Origin: Aedes albopictus
Taxonomy: Eukaryota > Arthropoda > Insecta > Diptera > Culicidae
Length of the DNA: 64,000 nucleotides
Reading direction: 5' to 3'
NCBI RefSeq assembly: GCF_035046485.1
Contig: NC_085137.1
Location: 253,912,733 to 253,976,732, forward strand
Part shown: positions 1 through 11,590 of the stretch, piece after piece
Position numbering within the stretch: position 1 is the first letter of the stretch
How the letters are laid out: every line of letters starts with the position of its first letter
Position numbers and translations under genes: made by a program
Notes under the pieces: model-generated
What the model saw: only the letters and a program-made list of their open reading frames with translations
Database searches by the model: none
Told to the model about the DNA's origin: nothing

Positions 1-159
1 ATCCCGGAGTTATTCCCAATGCAACTCCCGAAGTAGCTCCACAAGAAACTGAAACAATTCTCACCCTGGAACCCCGAAATGAGTGTCAACATCTCTGCTA
101 GGAAACCTTTTTTGAAATCTCGAGAAAAATATTTGTAGGAGCCCTTGCATTCCTCAGTT
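1..159. repeat. Degenerate 12-bp-type repeat relic
   Basis: The first 160 bases carry loose repeats of motifs such as tcccggagtt and ttcccaatgc spaced about 12 bases apart. They resemble a decayed version of the 12-bp minisatellite seen at 41.7-53.9 kb. No coding potential is visible. Confidence 0.3.
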
Positions 160-167
160 CCCGAAAG

Positions 168-386
168 TATAGATAGTAGAGTTAACATAGATCCGTGATG
201 AATCCGTTGTATCCAAACGAACTGTCAAAATCTGTATCCAAACGAGCATGACGTCACGATTCCAACAACACCAATGGAGCGCATGACGTCATATTCAACC
301 GTCGCACTCTTGAAAAATACTATTCACACGCTTGAAACATTTTACTCAGTGATGTCCGCGGATCTATGTTTACTCTACTATCTATA
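168..386. mobile_element. MITE with about 30-bp TIRs and 8-bp target duplication
   Basis: The left end (168-198) begins TATAGATAGTAGAG and its reverse complement closes the element at 356-386, ending TCTACTATCTATA; the inverted repeats include the ATAGATCCG block. The octamer cccgaaag occurs just outside both ends (160-167 and 387-394). The duplicate can be read as 10 bp if the TA at the edge is counted as target. An 8-bp duplication fits hAT-like and a 9-10 bp one fits Mutator-like families. No coding capacity. Confidence 0.7.
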
Positions 387-394
387 CCCGAAAG

Positions 395-1110
395 TATGTC
401 CGGAATGGTTCCTGGGCTCATCATTATCCAGGTTTATCTTTCAAAATCTATAAACAACCTTGGGATCAGTATGGTATGCGTTGCGCAGTTTGTATTTAAA
501 TTAAAAAAAAAAAAAGATCGTTGATTCCGATAGAAGTAGTTCTAACCAAGGTTCTGGCTTCCGATGGCAGTTACAGGATTCCAGGTAATAAATCCAGTGC
601 ACAGTAGCAATGCAGTTACAAATCCTTCATATCGGCGGCGAACTCCGCTTCTTCCGTAGTTCCGGCAGCCTCTTCTACACCGATGCAGACATATAATTGT
701 TGATTTCGGCAGCTTCTCCTATATATGGTTCGACGTTGCTTTTTGAAAATTGATGGCTGCATCTGACGATTCACTCAGGTTTCGACGAAGTAATTTTGTT
801 GTAAATATCCGTATTTCTTTCCTGGAAGGGTTCCTGGCAAATGCCCCTGAGTTCGGCATAGCTCCAGCACGGCCACGGCCACGGTTTGCTTCGGTTACTC
901 CTTTTTTGGACACGATTCTGTTTTGAGCTTCAGTTTGACATCGTTTGCTTTGTTTACCTCGATCAGATGTGAAGGGATGAAGAGATGCGAGTAGTTTGAA
1001 GAAAAAGATTTGAGATTTGAAAATGTTTACACATTTTCCGCCGATCCAGTTCCAACCCAGGTTCAAAAACGAATTCGACATTAGATTTTAGAATCAGTGT
1101 CGAATTATCC
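395..1110. other. Unassigned intergenic DNA
   Basis: An A-rich tract lies near 493-515. There is a 120-codon open frame on the minus strand at 719-1081, but its product matches no family I recognise, has no domain motif and lacks flanking gene signals. I see no supportable gene here. Confidence 0.4.
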
Positions 1111-1379
1111 GGTAAATCCACAGACAAACAGACGTAACACTCTGATAATTCCCATCGTACGCCGATTTAACGGTCTTTTTCAAAATTTGATAGTTGGCCG
1201 ACTGCCCAACCGTGGCGCTAGCATAGTTTTTGTTCGAGTTTGACGTTTGCTCACTACCGCCACCTAGTTGGTGGTCGGCCAAACATAATCCTTTTAGCAT
1301 TGGGCGAATATGTTTCCGTGACTATGATTTGAATCGAAAAATGTTCGAAGTGTTACGTCTGTTTGTCTGTGTCTTTACC
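1111..1379. mobile_element. MITE with CACAGACAAACAGACGTAAC ends
   Basis: Inverted repeats at 1119-1140 (CACAGACAAACAGACG...) and 1350-1371 bound a 250-bp non-coding unit. Similarity extends outward as ggtaaa (1111) against tttacc (1374-1379), so the true TIR may be about 30 bp. A single end of the same family is embedded at about 37740-37817 (GTTACGTCTGTGTGTCTGTG) and a further short match lies at 16469. The superfamily is unclear. Confidence 0.65.
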
Positions 1380-2072
1380 ATAAAAAACCCGATTTAATCC
1401 ACCTATGGTGAACAGAACCCTTCTTACACTTATTAAAAATATTGTTGTATTATGCGTATTAAGCAAATTTATTTTGTGCGATTGGCCAAAAGTTCTAGAA
1501 AATATTGTGGATTTGACATCTAGTGAAATGGTTCCCAAAATAGCATAGACCATGGACTTACCAGTAATGCCAGATACCTCCAAGAATCTTATATGGAATG
1601 TTAAAAAAATAGCTTTCATATTCTGGAATATTGTATCTTTTGTTAACTGCCAAATAATCTTGAATCGATTAACAAATGGATAAAAAAAATCAGCAAGATG
1701 CACTTTGTCTAATATCTCTTAATCAGTCGAATAAATTAACTCCGAAGTACTTGGTATTCATGGTTATGGTGTTGAAAGGACAAAAATGATACATCTACTA
1801 AGTTAATCAGTTTTGGCATTAACTAGTTATTTTGGCTGTACAGTTCTTGCATTTTTCCCACAATATATAAATTTAAAGCTTTCATTTAACATATTGTTAG
1901 TTTTCATAAAATTCCTGTGTATTTGTAATTTGTTAATTATAATTTTGTTGAAAACAATAACCTGCTAGAATACACTTTGTATGAGATCAGCATTATTTAT
2001 TGAAAAATAATTTCCCATAGACTGGTCAAAAACAAATGCAAGATAACAAGTGAATATAATAAAAAAAATAAT
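1380..2072. other. AT-rich unassigned DNA
   Basis: AT-rich sequence. A 116-codon minus-strand frame (1353-1703) overlaps the MITE end and has low-complexity, hydrophobic composition. I do not consider it a gene. Confidence 0.4.
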
Positions 2073-3240
2073 TTATTGAAATACTCTACGTAAGATATCT
2101 CAGTAATCAAATGTCGAATCGAAATAAAATTTCAGGGCCTTATACAAGCATATTGTAGCTTTCATTTGGTGCTTAGAGAACCCAAATCGGTTGACAGACG
2201 GCTGAGATATTTATTATGGTACCCTTGGTCAAAAATCTCAAAAAGTTAAACTGTATTACTCCCAAGTACTCTTTGAAAGATATCTCGGTAACCAAATGTC
2301 CAATCCTAATGAAAATGTATAGGGTTCTACTAGAATGTTGTAGCTTTTATTTGGTGCCAGGATAACCGAAATCGGTTGACAGACGGCTAAGATATTTATT
2401 ATGATACTTTTGGTCAAAAATCTCAAAAGGTTTAGTTGTATAAATTCGAAGTACTCTTCGAAAGATATCTCTGTAACCAAATGTCCAATCGAAATAAAAT
2501 TTCTGGGCGATCTACTAGGATGCTGTAGCTTTCATTTGGTGCCAAGAGAACCCAAATCGATTGACAAACGGTCGAAATATTTATTATGATACACTTGGTC
2601 AAAAATCTTAAAATGTTTAGAAGTACCGTATTACCCCGCTAATACGACACCGACTGTTGTCGAATAACCGGGGTAAACTTTTAATTCGACAAACTGGTCA
2701 CCCTACACCATCATGATCATTGAATTTTGGCAACTCTATTTTTGTTTTTGTTTTGATTTCCGGATTTGTTATGAAACATAATTTTAACAGATAATGCGGT
2801 GGTGCGAATGAAAATCTCGTTCTTTCTACGATTATTGCCATCCTCAGTTCATTCCGATTGGTCTCCAGGCGGTTTGGGTGTAGAATAGCACCAACTCAGA
2901 ACTTCCGGAATTGCCAGCTGCAGGAGGAGCTGCTGCGGGTGGGAGTATAAGCGCAATATCAAACTGTTTTGCATTTACAGTGTACACCGCTGTGACATTC
3001 GAACACTTTTTAATTCGACATGTGTCGAATAAGCGGGGTACGAATTAAAAAGTGTCGTATTAAAACGTGTCGAACGAACGGGGTAAGACGGTATGACTCA
3101 TAAGTACTCTTCGAGAGATATCTCGGTAACCAAACGTCCAATCGAAAAAAAATTCAATAGCGTTCTACTAGGATGTAGTAGCTTTCATTTGCTTCCAAGA
3201 GAACTCAAATCGGTTGACAGACGGCTGAGAAACGTGCGTG
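2073..3240. repeat. Tandem about 175-bp repeats, at least four degenerate units
   Basis: Units begin near 2073, 2247, 2424 and 3094. Each carries the same order of phrases: aagtactctt, gatatctcggtaaccaaa, gtagctttcatttggtgc, aatcggttgacagacggc. The array is interrupted at 2624-3093 by a MITE. Identity between units is roughly 75-85 percent by eye. The last unit runs into a (CA)n tract and a GC-rich tail. Confidence 0.75.
2624..3093. mobile_element. MITE with TACCGTNTTACCCCG ends, TA target
   Basis: The left end TACCGTATTACCCCG and the right end CGGGGTAAGACGGTA are inverted repeats. Subterminal copies of gtcgaataa/cggggta and ttttaattcgac recur at both ends. The insertion splits a unit of the 175-bp tandem repeat, so its boundaries can be checked against intact units. 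TA at both edges suggests a Tc1/mariner-type target. Confidence 0.65.
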
Positions 3241-3256
3241 ACTTTTTTTTGTAACG

Positions 3257-3304
3257 CACATACACACACACACATACACACATACACACACACACACATA
3301 CAGA
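3257..3304. repeat. (CA)n microsatellite
   Basis: Imperfect CA repeats with interspersed TA (cacatacacacaca). They are followed at 3305-3430 by a GC-rich repeat tail (ctcggccctccgggcctcgg) and a hairpin tacccttcttatgg/gtaagaagggta at 3398-3426. Confidence 0.8.
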
Positions 3305-3539
3305 CATTTGCTCAGTTCGTCGAGCTGAGTTCATTGGTATATGAGACTCGGCCCTCCGGGCCTCGGATCGAAAGTCGGTTTTTCGAGCGATATTTATACC
3401 CTTCTTATGGGTGTAAGAAGGGTAAAAATCCAAATTTTCTGAAAAAAAATCAAGTCAACTACCATTCAACTTATGGTGTTTTTATTATTGAAATCTCTAG
3501 TGCCATTGATTTTATTGTACACGTATTGTAGTTCCTGTT

Positions 3540-3645
3540 GAAGACGAATCTCAGCAAGCCTTGATATATATAGCTGTAATGTCAAATTAGAAAATAAATT
3601 CAGTTCCTTTCTAACCACTACCGAAGACAGACGTCTTAGCTACTC
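3540..3645 (-). repeat. Possible copia LTR fragment
   Basis: The sequence between the integrase relic and unrelated DNA has LTR-like features: a TGTTGAAGACGAATCTC edge on the plus strand, a TATATATA stretch and AATAAATTCAG resembling an LTR polyadenylation region. No second LTR is seen, so this is inference from adjacency to the integrase fragment. Confidence 0.3.
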
Positions 3646-3646
3646 T

Positions 3647-3970
3647 CTACACGATGGTCCGGTTGGCGCGTTCCGCCAAGCCATTTTGTTGAGGCGTATA
3701 CTCGTTAGTTGTCTCGTGCCTGATACCTTCCTTCTGCAAGTAGTGTTGGAAATTTTTGTTTAGGTATTCCTTACCGTTATCCGTCCGGATTGCTTTAAGC
3801 TTTTTTCCGCTTTGACGCCCCGCCATCGCGTGGAATCTCTTGAAGACTCCGAGTACTTCATCTCCAGATTTCGTTTTCAGAAAGTACACGAACATGCGTC
3901 TCGTCTTGTCATCCTCGCACGTGAATATCAATATCATCATTGACAATGTTGTTGTTTCGTAAAATGGCAT
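3647..3970 (-). pseudogene. Ty1/copia integrase core fragment
   Basis: The minus-strand frame encodes about 107 residues typical of the copia integrase catalytic core. It contains KAIRTDNGKEYLN (second catalytic Asp) and TPQQNGLAERANRTI (the QQNG..E block with the catalytic Glu). These are hallmark residues of the DDE integrase family. The gag, protease and RT regions of a copia element (normally about 1,400 residues) are missing, so this is a truncated relic. Confidence 0.85.
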
Positions 3971-4233
3971 TGTCAGTATAAATTCTTGTTTTTCGAGTGT
4001 TGCTGCTTTGGATCACCATCAATTTTAGGCGAATCAAACATAATCGAATTGATGAATAAATTTTATTAGATAAACTAAGTCAACCCAAATACTACATTAT
4101 ATGATAAAAAGTGAAATTGTAAATAAAAAATAAAAAATAAAAGAAATCATAAATAACTAAAACTTTTTTGATACATTTAGTGAATAACGAACAACTGTAA
4201 TATTTAAAATCCTAATAACCTAATACACTCAGT

Positions 4234-5629
4234 TGCAAAAAAAAAGCCGAGCTGAATTTTTCTTCCAAAATCCGTCATGTTCAATCTGCTGCAACTTTGT
4301 CAGTTATCAATACTTTTGGCTGAAAATTTTACCACATCAGCATCAATATATTGATAATGTATGGACAAAATTTCAAATTGATACAAATTTTATATTTTGA
4401 GTTATAACAACTTATATGAAAAAATCCATTTTTGGATATACCTTTTTCAAAAATCCGTATTTCAGTGGAAATTTTAAGTAGCTTCATAAAAATTTCACTG
4501 CAGCGTCAGTAAATATAGGAAATGTTGTGGTCAAAATTTGAAATGTTTTCATCAAGCGGTTTGGGCCACAGAAATCGTCAAAGTTGAAGTACCACTGTGG
4601 GTGCCTACAGTTTTCACTCCATATTAACCACGCTGAAACACCGGTGCAGAAAAAAAGCCGAGGTCAATCCTTTCCATTAATGTTTATATCTAAGTTGTAA
4701 TAAACAATCCATATTATATGACAAATTTTTATAAATTTTCTTGTGGTTTGCTAGTTGTTTATGACATTCTACACGTAACACATAGTGCGTTACGTGTTAC
4801 ACGTAATGCGTTACAAACATACATATGTTAGTGAACATATACAAGTAGTTTGTATAATTTACAAATTTTGGCAACTGTAAAAAACAATTATAAGTAAACA
4901 AGTTGTGGGGTACAGTTTAGAACCACAAAGTATGATATAGAAAGGCATGTAACATCACTTGTTTGCTTATGTTAAGGTTTTAACAGTAGCCAAAATTTGT
5001 AAATTATACAAACTACTTGTACATTCACTAATATACGTATGTTTGTAACGCATTACGTGTAACGCGTAACGTACTATGTGTTACGTGTAGAATGTCATAA
5101 ACAACTAGCAAACCACAAGAAAATTTATAAAAATATGTAATATGGATAATATGGATTGTTTATTGAAACTTAGATCTAAACATTAATGGAACGGGTTGAC
5201 CTCGGCTTTTTTTCTGCACCGGTGTTTCAGCGTGGTCAATATGGAGTGAAAATTGTAGACACCCACAGTGGTACTTCAACTTTGACGATTTCTGTGGCCC
5301 AAACCGCTTGATGAAAACATTTCAAATTTTGACCACAACATTTCCTATATTTACTGACGCTGCAGTGAAATTTTTATGAAGCTACTTAAAATTTCCACTG
5401 AAATACGGATTTTTGAAAAAGGTATGTCCAAAAATGGATTTTTTCATATAAGTTGTTATAACTCAAAATATAAAATTTGTATTAATTTGAAATTTTGTCC
5501 ATACATTATCAATATATTGATGATGAAGTGGTAAAATTTTCAACCAAAAATATTGATAATTGCCAAAGTTGCAGCAGATTGAACATGACGCATTTTAGGA
5601 GAAAAAATCAGTTCGGCTTTTTTTTTTGC
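4234..5629. repeat. 1.4-kb palindrome (foldback-type element), arms about 670 bp
   Basis: The left arm (4234-about 4908) begins GCAAAAAAAAAGCCGAGCTGA and the right arm (about 4955-5629) is its reverse complement over essentially the whole length, leaving a loop of only about 50 bp. Landmarks pair across the loop: agccgaggtcaa with ttgacctcggct, caccggtg with caccggtg, and cacgtaacacatagtgcgtt with its complement. Each arm has an inner hairpin around gttacgtgttacacgtaa. No transposase frame and no clear target duplication are visible. It could be a foldback element or a recent inverted duplication. Confidence 0.85.
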
Positions 5630-6981
5630 TACTATCTTACAACGTTGATTGTCTTTTGTATTAGAAGGGTGACTTATGATAATCGACCACAATTATAAAA
5701 TGTAAACATTTGAATACAAGCAGGATTATACGAGATTCATTAATTCAAACATAGCTTTGTACATTTTTATTAAAGTTGACGGTCGACCACCGAAGCGAGC
5801 GATAACTTGTTTCCTACGTCTTTCAATCATTTACAGCAGGTAGAATATCTTTATTGTGAAGAAATAATTAACTGTAAACCGTGTGTTTTTCAGGGCTGGC
5901 AGAAAAGGTACGGGGCGAAATGGACACCCATCGGGGCATAATGGACACCCCTGCATATTTTATGCTAATTCTTTGGTTACTTCGACCAGTTAAGTAATTT
6001 GCCTACGGAGATCGATACCATAGATATAATACTCTATCTTAGACGAGTTTACATAACATCAAAGTTAATTAAATAAACTTTAGGCTAAAATAATAGAATT
6101 GATATTTTTCAAACTCTCTAAAACGCCTAACAGTATGCAATGCGCGTACATCCATTCATAATTGCCAGTGTTCATTTCGCCCCGAATCGACTACAACATT
6201 AAAATTGCTATTTTAAGTAAATTCTGATTAAAAATAAAATACTTCATCCATTGATAAATCTTCGTATACATGTAATTCTGTAATTCTGTAATATCAACGC
6301 ATCCTCTGGCCCCTTTGCCTATCTGCGCTTTCCCCTCCGCTGAGCGATACGTCTACTAGATGAAACACGACGATGTTACAAACTCTGGACTTAATAAAAA
6401 GTGAGTTTCTAATACCGTTGGTCTAGCCGACTAGACCTTCACCTACGGCACAAGTGTCCGATCCTTAGGGGACGGTGTGTGTTTCATTTTGGTAAGACAA
6501 TAGATCCGTTGCGCTCTGCTGTTTCTAGATCAATGGCGTTCTGCAATGCAATTATGGTAACAGAGTCTAGTTATGATTACTTTTCATAGAACCTAGTTAT
6601 TTACAAGCCGAGCAGTAGTACCACACGCAGAAAAATGTCGTATATTTGAATCAAATTAATAACCACTTTGATTCAAATTCAATACTGTTATTTAAATCAA
6701 AGCATATTGATATTTGAGTCTAATACTAAACGACTTTGATTCTAAAATAAATATATTAGAAACAAAGTCGTTGTGTCTTTGATTTGAAAAAAGTGACTAC
6801 TTTGAAATAAATATAACATTTTGCAAAAGTTTATCCGCTGCCATTTTGTTTTTATTGTTATAAAGCGAAAAAAAAATAACTTGCTCGACGAAATTTTCGA
6901 ACAAGAGATCGTAAAGACACATTTATTTCATTGAAAACGTGTGGTTTGTCGGATGACACAGTGAGTGTCTTCATTGGTAAG

Positions 6982-8574
6982 TAGGGGTAGGCGGGGCATT
7001 ATGGACACCCGGGGCAGAATGGACACCCTCAATATTTTGAAATATGCGAACTTTTTTGAACTTTTAATGAATGGATAATATAGTCCATTTGTCTAAAACG
7101 TAGTTTCAGGAAAGAAACATTCGAAATTAAAATTATACTTGATTTTACACGAAAAAGTTGCGTCCTCCGTTTTTTGTGCATGGAAATTATAATTTTCACA
7201 CCATCTAAAATAAGGTTTAGTGATTAATTTATTGCAGGCCGATTAAAACCTGATATTTCTAGAACACATGCAAGTAGTTTTGCTGTATGTATATGCTTAA
7301 CATGTTTATATTTTCTTCTTTATTATATCAAAAATCAAGTTTGGAAATATCTTCTGCTGCCGGGGCAAAATGGACACTCACCTTTTTGAAAGAAGCGGCA
7401 AGGGAAAAATATAACCTAAATCACAAACCAATCAAATTCTTCGATTTCAGTATATTTTCGGTTAAAAGTTCACTATAGTAGACATAGGATGAAACAAATT
7501 GGTCAAAAAACGACAGCAGCGGAAAATAGTTGTTCTAGGCACAGCTGTACATGCCGACAAAAACGAAGCTTTATCCAAAACAGCCTGAATTTAAATTAAC
7601 CCTCTAATACCCAACCCCGCCTTTAGACGGGGTATAGTTTGAGCATTTTTGTAATTTTTGTGTCGTGGAAAATCAAAACTTTTATATTTTTAGTCGATAT
7701 TTAGGACTGTTTTGTATATCTCAAAATGGTTTTTGGTGTACTTTAAAGCGTATTTACATTTTTTTAAAATCATTGAAAAATTGATGTTTTAGTCACTTTT
7801 TCGAAGTCATTGTTGATTTTGTATTGAATCGTTACAATTAACATATTTTATTTTTTTCCCAGATCATTCTACTCTAGTTTAATAGTTTAAGGGAATCGAA
7901 TACACTCTAAAATTGTTTTCCTTAAAATTACACGGAAAATAAAATTTTCTATGAAAAAAATTTAAACTAAAAATATTTCAACAATAATCATAAAATCTCA
8001 AAATGTTTTCATCTCAAAAAATCCGTACCCCAAATAGGCTTCCAGCAAAAATATAAAAGTATGAGGATGTTCAAAAATAAAAATTAGAAAAATCAAAAAC
8101 TGAAATTCACGAAATCGAGAATTAAAAAGTATCATCTTCCAAAACATGTTTAAATCGATTTTAGATGACGAAAAACGATATTTAGATCAAAATCAAAAAT
8201 TTGGGTATTAGAGGGTTAACTTAACAAAAATGAACTACTTCGGCGTATTATTCATTCATAATAGTTGTTTTGCAATGAAATTACTTTATAGGTGTAAATA
8301 ATGTACGAAATTCGTAAAAGTCTCATGGTGTCCATAATGCCCCATGGGGGTGTCCATTCTGCCCCGTATGCTTGAAGACGGTCATGAAAAACTAACATTT
8401 TTCATAACATTTTTTGAAGTGGATAAATCATTTTTCTTCGTGAGCATTCTTATGCAATAGATGCTAAATAGTCTTTAAAAGGATACATGTTTAAAAAAAC
8501 TAAACTTTTTTGACATCTTGCCAGGTAAAATTGGCAAAAACCTTAGGGTGTCCATATTGCCCCGCCTACCCCTA
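6982..8574. mobile_element. TA-flanked element with G-rich TIRs
   Basis: The left end TAGGGGTAGGCGGGGCATTA and the right end, whose complement reads TAGGGGTAGGCGGGGCAATA, form inverted repeats of about 30 bp. Two inner inverted motif copies (GGGGCAGAATGGACACC at 7013, ggtgtccattctgccccg at 8349) and one at 7362 repeat the theme. TA at both edges fits a Tc1/mariner-type target. It sits a few bases inside a candidate 66-nt intron and itself hosts a piggyBac-type MITE. Confidence 0.75.
7600..8215. mobile_element. piggyBac-type MITE with TTAA target duplication
   Basis: Ends CCCTCTAATACCCAA (7600) and TTGGGTATTAGAGGG (8215) are perfect inverted repeats, flanked on both sides by TTAA (7596-7599, 8216-8219). 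A TTAA duplication with CCCT-type ends is the hallmark of the piggyBac superfamily. The 616-bp interior is AT-rich and non-coding. Confidence 0.85.
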
Positions 8575-9514
8575 CAATAAAGTGAAAGTTATTATTTACT
8601 TCTCAAATTCATATCATTCCTTCTAAATAACAGCAACACAGTATAATCGAGGGCAAGGAAGTCCAGGAACCCATTCCGCAGCCGTTTCTAGCAGATATGA
8701 CGAGGTGCATCATGGTGTAATAAAGAAAAGGCCTGGTAAGCATCAACTGTTGTTCATAAAATTATATTTGCTAAGGAAACCCTTTTTGTTTGACAGAAAC
8801 TTCCTCCGCTATCTATTGAATGTTCCACTGAATCTACATCTGTAACTACGCCGCCTCCACCTCTGCCGGATGTTGCTAATGAAACAAGAGGCAACTGCAC
8901 ATGAGCTTACGTGCCACAAAGATCAGCAAAAAATAAGGTCCATCATCGAAAAATATAAAACTGAAAAATTCTAAAAACTATTGTTGAGATTGTCTAGTTA
9001 TCAATATAGCAAATATTGTTTCCTAAAAGTCTTATTCATTTTCATTGGATTATCTGCCTTGATTGAAGACGACCTCATAATTAGTGAGAGCATTCCAATT
9101 TTATGCTCTCAGTATTCATTAGATCGCAATCAATCAAAGAAGATAATCAATTCAAAACATATTTTTATGGCCTTTTTTAAATATATTACTATCAAATAAT
9201 TATGTTTTTAAAATAAATAAATTATGTATTTGATTCAAAAATTGGTGTTTTTTTATTCAAAAATAAATATTTTTGAAATAAAATAGTAATATATTTGTTT
9301 CAATGAAATTGAATATTAGAATCAAATATTTTTCACTTTGAATTTACATTTAGGCTGCTCAGAGCTAGACTTAGAAACAACAAAATAAACGCTTTGAAGC
9401 TAATATTCGTTGTCATTGATTCAATAAAAATCGCACTTAGGCCGTGGATCAATGGTATTTTATTTTTGTTTCAAAATCGTTTGTTTTAGACTTTAATATA
9501 TATTTTTCTGCGTG

Positions 9515-11355
9515 CAGTACTAGTACCGAGCTTCTATTACTAGAACTAATAGGACTTAGCTCTTCTTACTAGTTTTGAAGCTTTTGTAAACTTAAAGTTG
9601 AATTGTCTAGTAGTTATTATCTAATTCCGCTAAAACGCTCGTTAGCCAACTTGTAATTGTAAAAAGAATGTAATTAGTGAATTGTGACGTAGTTAATTAA
9701 TGCCGGATTAGAAACAGCAGATGCGGTTCGCCAAGAGGTCATCCACTAATCAGTTATGTGAAACTATGGGACGGACAAGATATGTGAATTATCGCAATTA
9801 TTAATATTACTACCGATGGAAGGAGGAAGTGAGAGTTAGTGGAACTAGCTCGATTGTGGATGATCTCGTGCGGCTGTAAAAGAAGGCTGATTAATGTTAG
9901 TTAGTTTACCTTTTCCTTCCCACGACTGGTATGATTATTGATTGAACAAAGATTGCTATTCTTGGTGTAAATTTGAGTCAATCTAATTGAAATTAGCTTT
10001 GAAGCAGATTAATTGATAGTAAACTTAGTTTCATTGTTCATGGAAGATTCTACCGTTACCGTTCTTAATTGTTGAGAATTCAATTGTTGTTGCTATTTAA
10101 TTATTTATGTTCACATGTCATTGTGTAATATTAAACTGGCTTGTCTTTAATGAATCAATGTAGCTCCGGAGCAACCGTGGGAAAGAGAGGGTCATTAAAA
10201 TATGTTAGGATACTCATGTGACATGGGCGACGATTCCAGCATGATGTCCTCAACGGTGGGTTGATGCGATCGTTGGTCATCACTATCAATCATCCATTTA
10301 TCGGTTTGGCCTCCTCGCTCGTTGTCGTCTTCAAGTGTAGTTCGTCTGGTGAAATGTAATAGAAATACAAGGTGGGCCGCTCATATCCTCCGGCCCAGCA
10401 GCATTAGTAAACAGTTACGTGAAGCTGTATCAAAATTCTACAGAGTGTTGGGGAAGGGGAGGGGAAATAAACATACTTCTTCCTACACCTAGCAGTTCAG
10501 ATCTTCTGTTCACACTGTCATTCCAACCTTCTTTCAGTGTGAAACGTTTCTGGATCTGGAACGGGTGGTATCACTTTACGTTACTCTTCTATCATTAACA
10601 TAGATAACTACTTTTAAAAAATAAAAGTTTTGTCCTACTACCTATTTTATATCTGAAAGATGTTAATTGGTCAAATGTTTCGTTCAGCAAGTCTATGTCC
10701 ATATTGATGATACAACCTTTTATTAATGAGTAATAATGTTGCTTACAGTTGTGAGGCAATATAACATTCAACTCGTTGAGTGCAAGTTATGAACCTACAG
10801 AAAATTTCTTATTAAGATGTTACCTCTAAAACTACTAAACAAACACATATTGAAACGTGAAATTGTATTGTAATAATTGATCCTAATCTTAACCCTATCA
10901 CTGAAACGCGTTTGAAGCAAATTGATATTGCTAATGATTTGGTTGGGCATTAAAAGTTTTTTTGGTTTCGACAATAGTCACATACTATGCCCTACGACAT
11001 TGACGATTCTATTGTCTATGGTTCACCTATTTCGTGCCACCCAGCAGGGACTTGGTCTGGTACCCAATTCAGTATATCCGCTCCACGTAATATACCGCAC
11101 CTCTTTTGTTTTGTGATATATTACGCGGAACATTACTCTCTTCATTTGGATAGCGGCTATGTAACCCATTGGATTAAAAGCCTCCATCAAACATGAAGCG
11201 ATTAATCGGAGACTGAAGACTCTATACCAAATTTGGCTCAGAGACAGGTAATCAGTGAGGTTAGTTTTTCTCGTTTGCCAGATACGATTGATACGTATTA
11301 AGACAAACTTTCCACTGCATCTGCCAGCAATAATCGGTGATCGATCAACATTCTG
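9515..11355. other. Unassigned DNA inside the 5.4-kb insertion
   Basis: No frame longer than about 72 codons has domain character. The sequence is of ordinary complexity with no internal repeats that I can define. It may be the body of the unknown inserted element. Confidence 0.35.
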
Positions 11356-11590
11356 AGTACACTGAATTCTTTTTTTACGCGATTTTTTTTTGCACGACTT
11401 TTTTTACGCGATTTTCTCGAAATTACGCGACTTTTTTTTACGCGATTTTGGTCATTTGCGGAGAACAAATCGCGTAAAAAAAATTTCCTTTGGATTTTTT
11501 TTGCGCGATTTCTCAAAGTTACGCGAACTTTTTTTACACGATCTTTTTTTGCGCGAACGCATCAATCGCGTAAAAACAGAATTTAGTGTA
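11356..11590. mobile_element. MITE with TACACTGAATTC ends and TTTACGCGATTT repeats
   Basis: Left end TACACTGAATTCTTTTTTTA and right end ...GAATTTAGTGTA are inverted repeats with TA edges. The interior repeats acgcgatttttt and gcgcgaattt in both orientations. Related material is at 54711-54790 and 63720-63815, making this a dispersed family in the window. Confidence 0.7.

Larger units (their letters stand above)
6880..8820 (+). pseudogene. Candidate small spliced frame inside the hAT-like element
   Basis: Three pieces join in frame. The first piece ends at 6976 with ATTG|GTAAGTA and reads ...CGLSDDTVSVFI. The second is 8634-8735 (102 bp, no stops, QYNRGQGSPGTHSAAV...). The third starts at 8797 after TTTGACAG and stops after about seven codons. 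Both donors leave phase 1. With the 1.6-kb insertion removed, intron 1 is about 66 nt (GTAAGTA...AACAG), and intron 2 is 61 nt (8736-8796), the usual insect size. A longer proline-rich frame in another phase follows 8797, so decay is possible. The protein is not recognised; the start is unknown. Confidence 0.35.
6624..9514. mobile_element. hAT-like element, CACGCAGAAAAAT ends
   Basis: Short inverted ends CACGCAGAAAAAT (6624) and ATTTTTCTGCGTG (9514) are followed inward by subterminal runs of GAATCAAA/TTTGATTC at 6650-6830 and 9200-9360. The flanking octamers tagtacca and cagtacta agree at 6 of 8 positions, suggesting an old 8-bp duplication. A candidate small spliced frame lies inside, and a second transposon is inserted at 6982-8574. 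Confidence 0.55.

Noticed and set aside
719..1081. 120-codon minus-strand frame
   Set aside because: No recognised motif, splice context or composition typical of coding DNA; kept only as unassigned.
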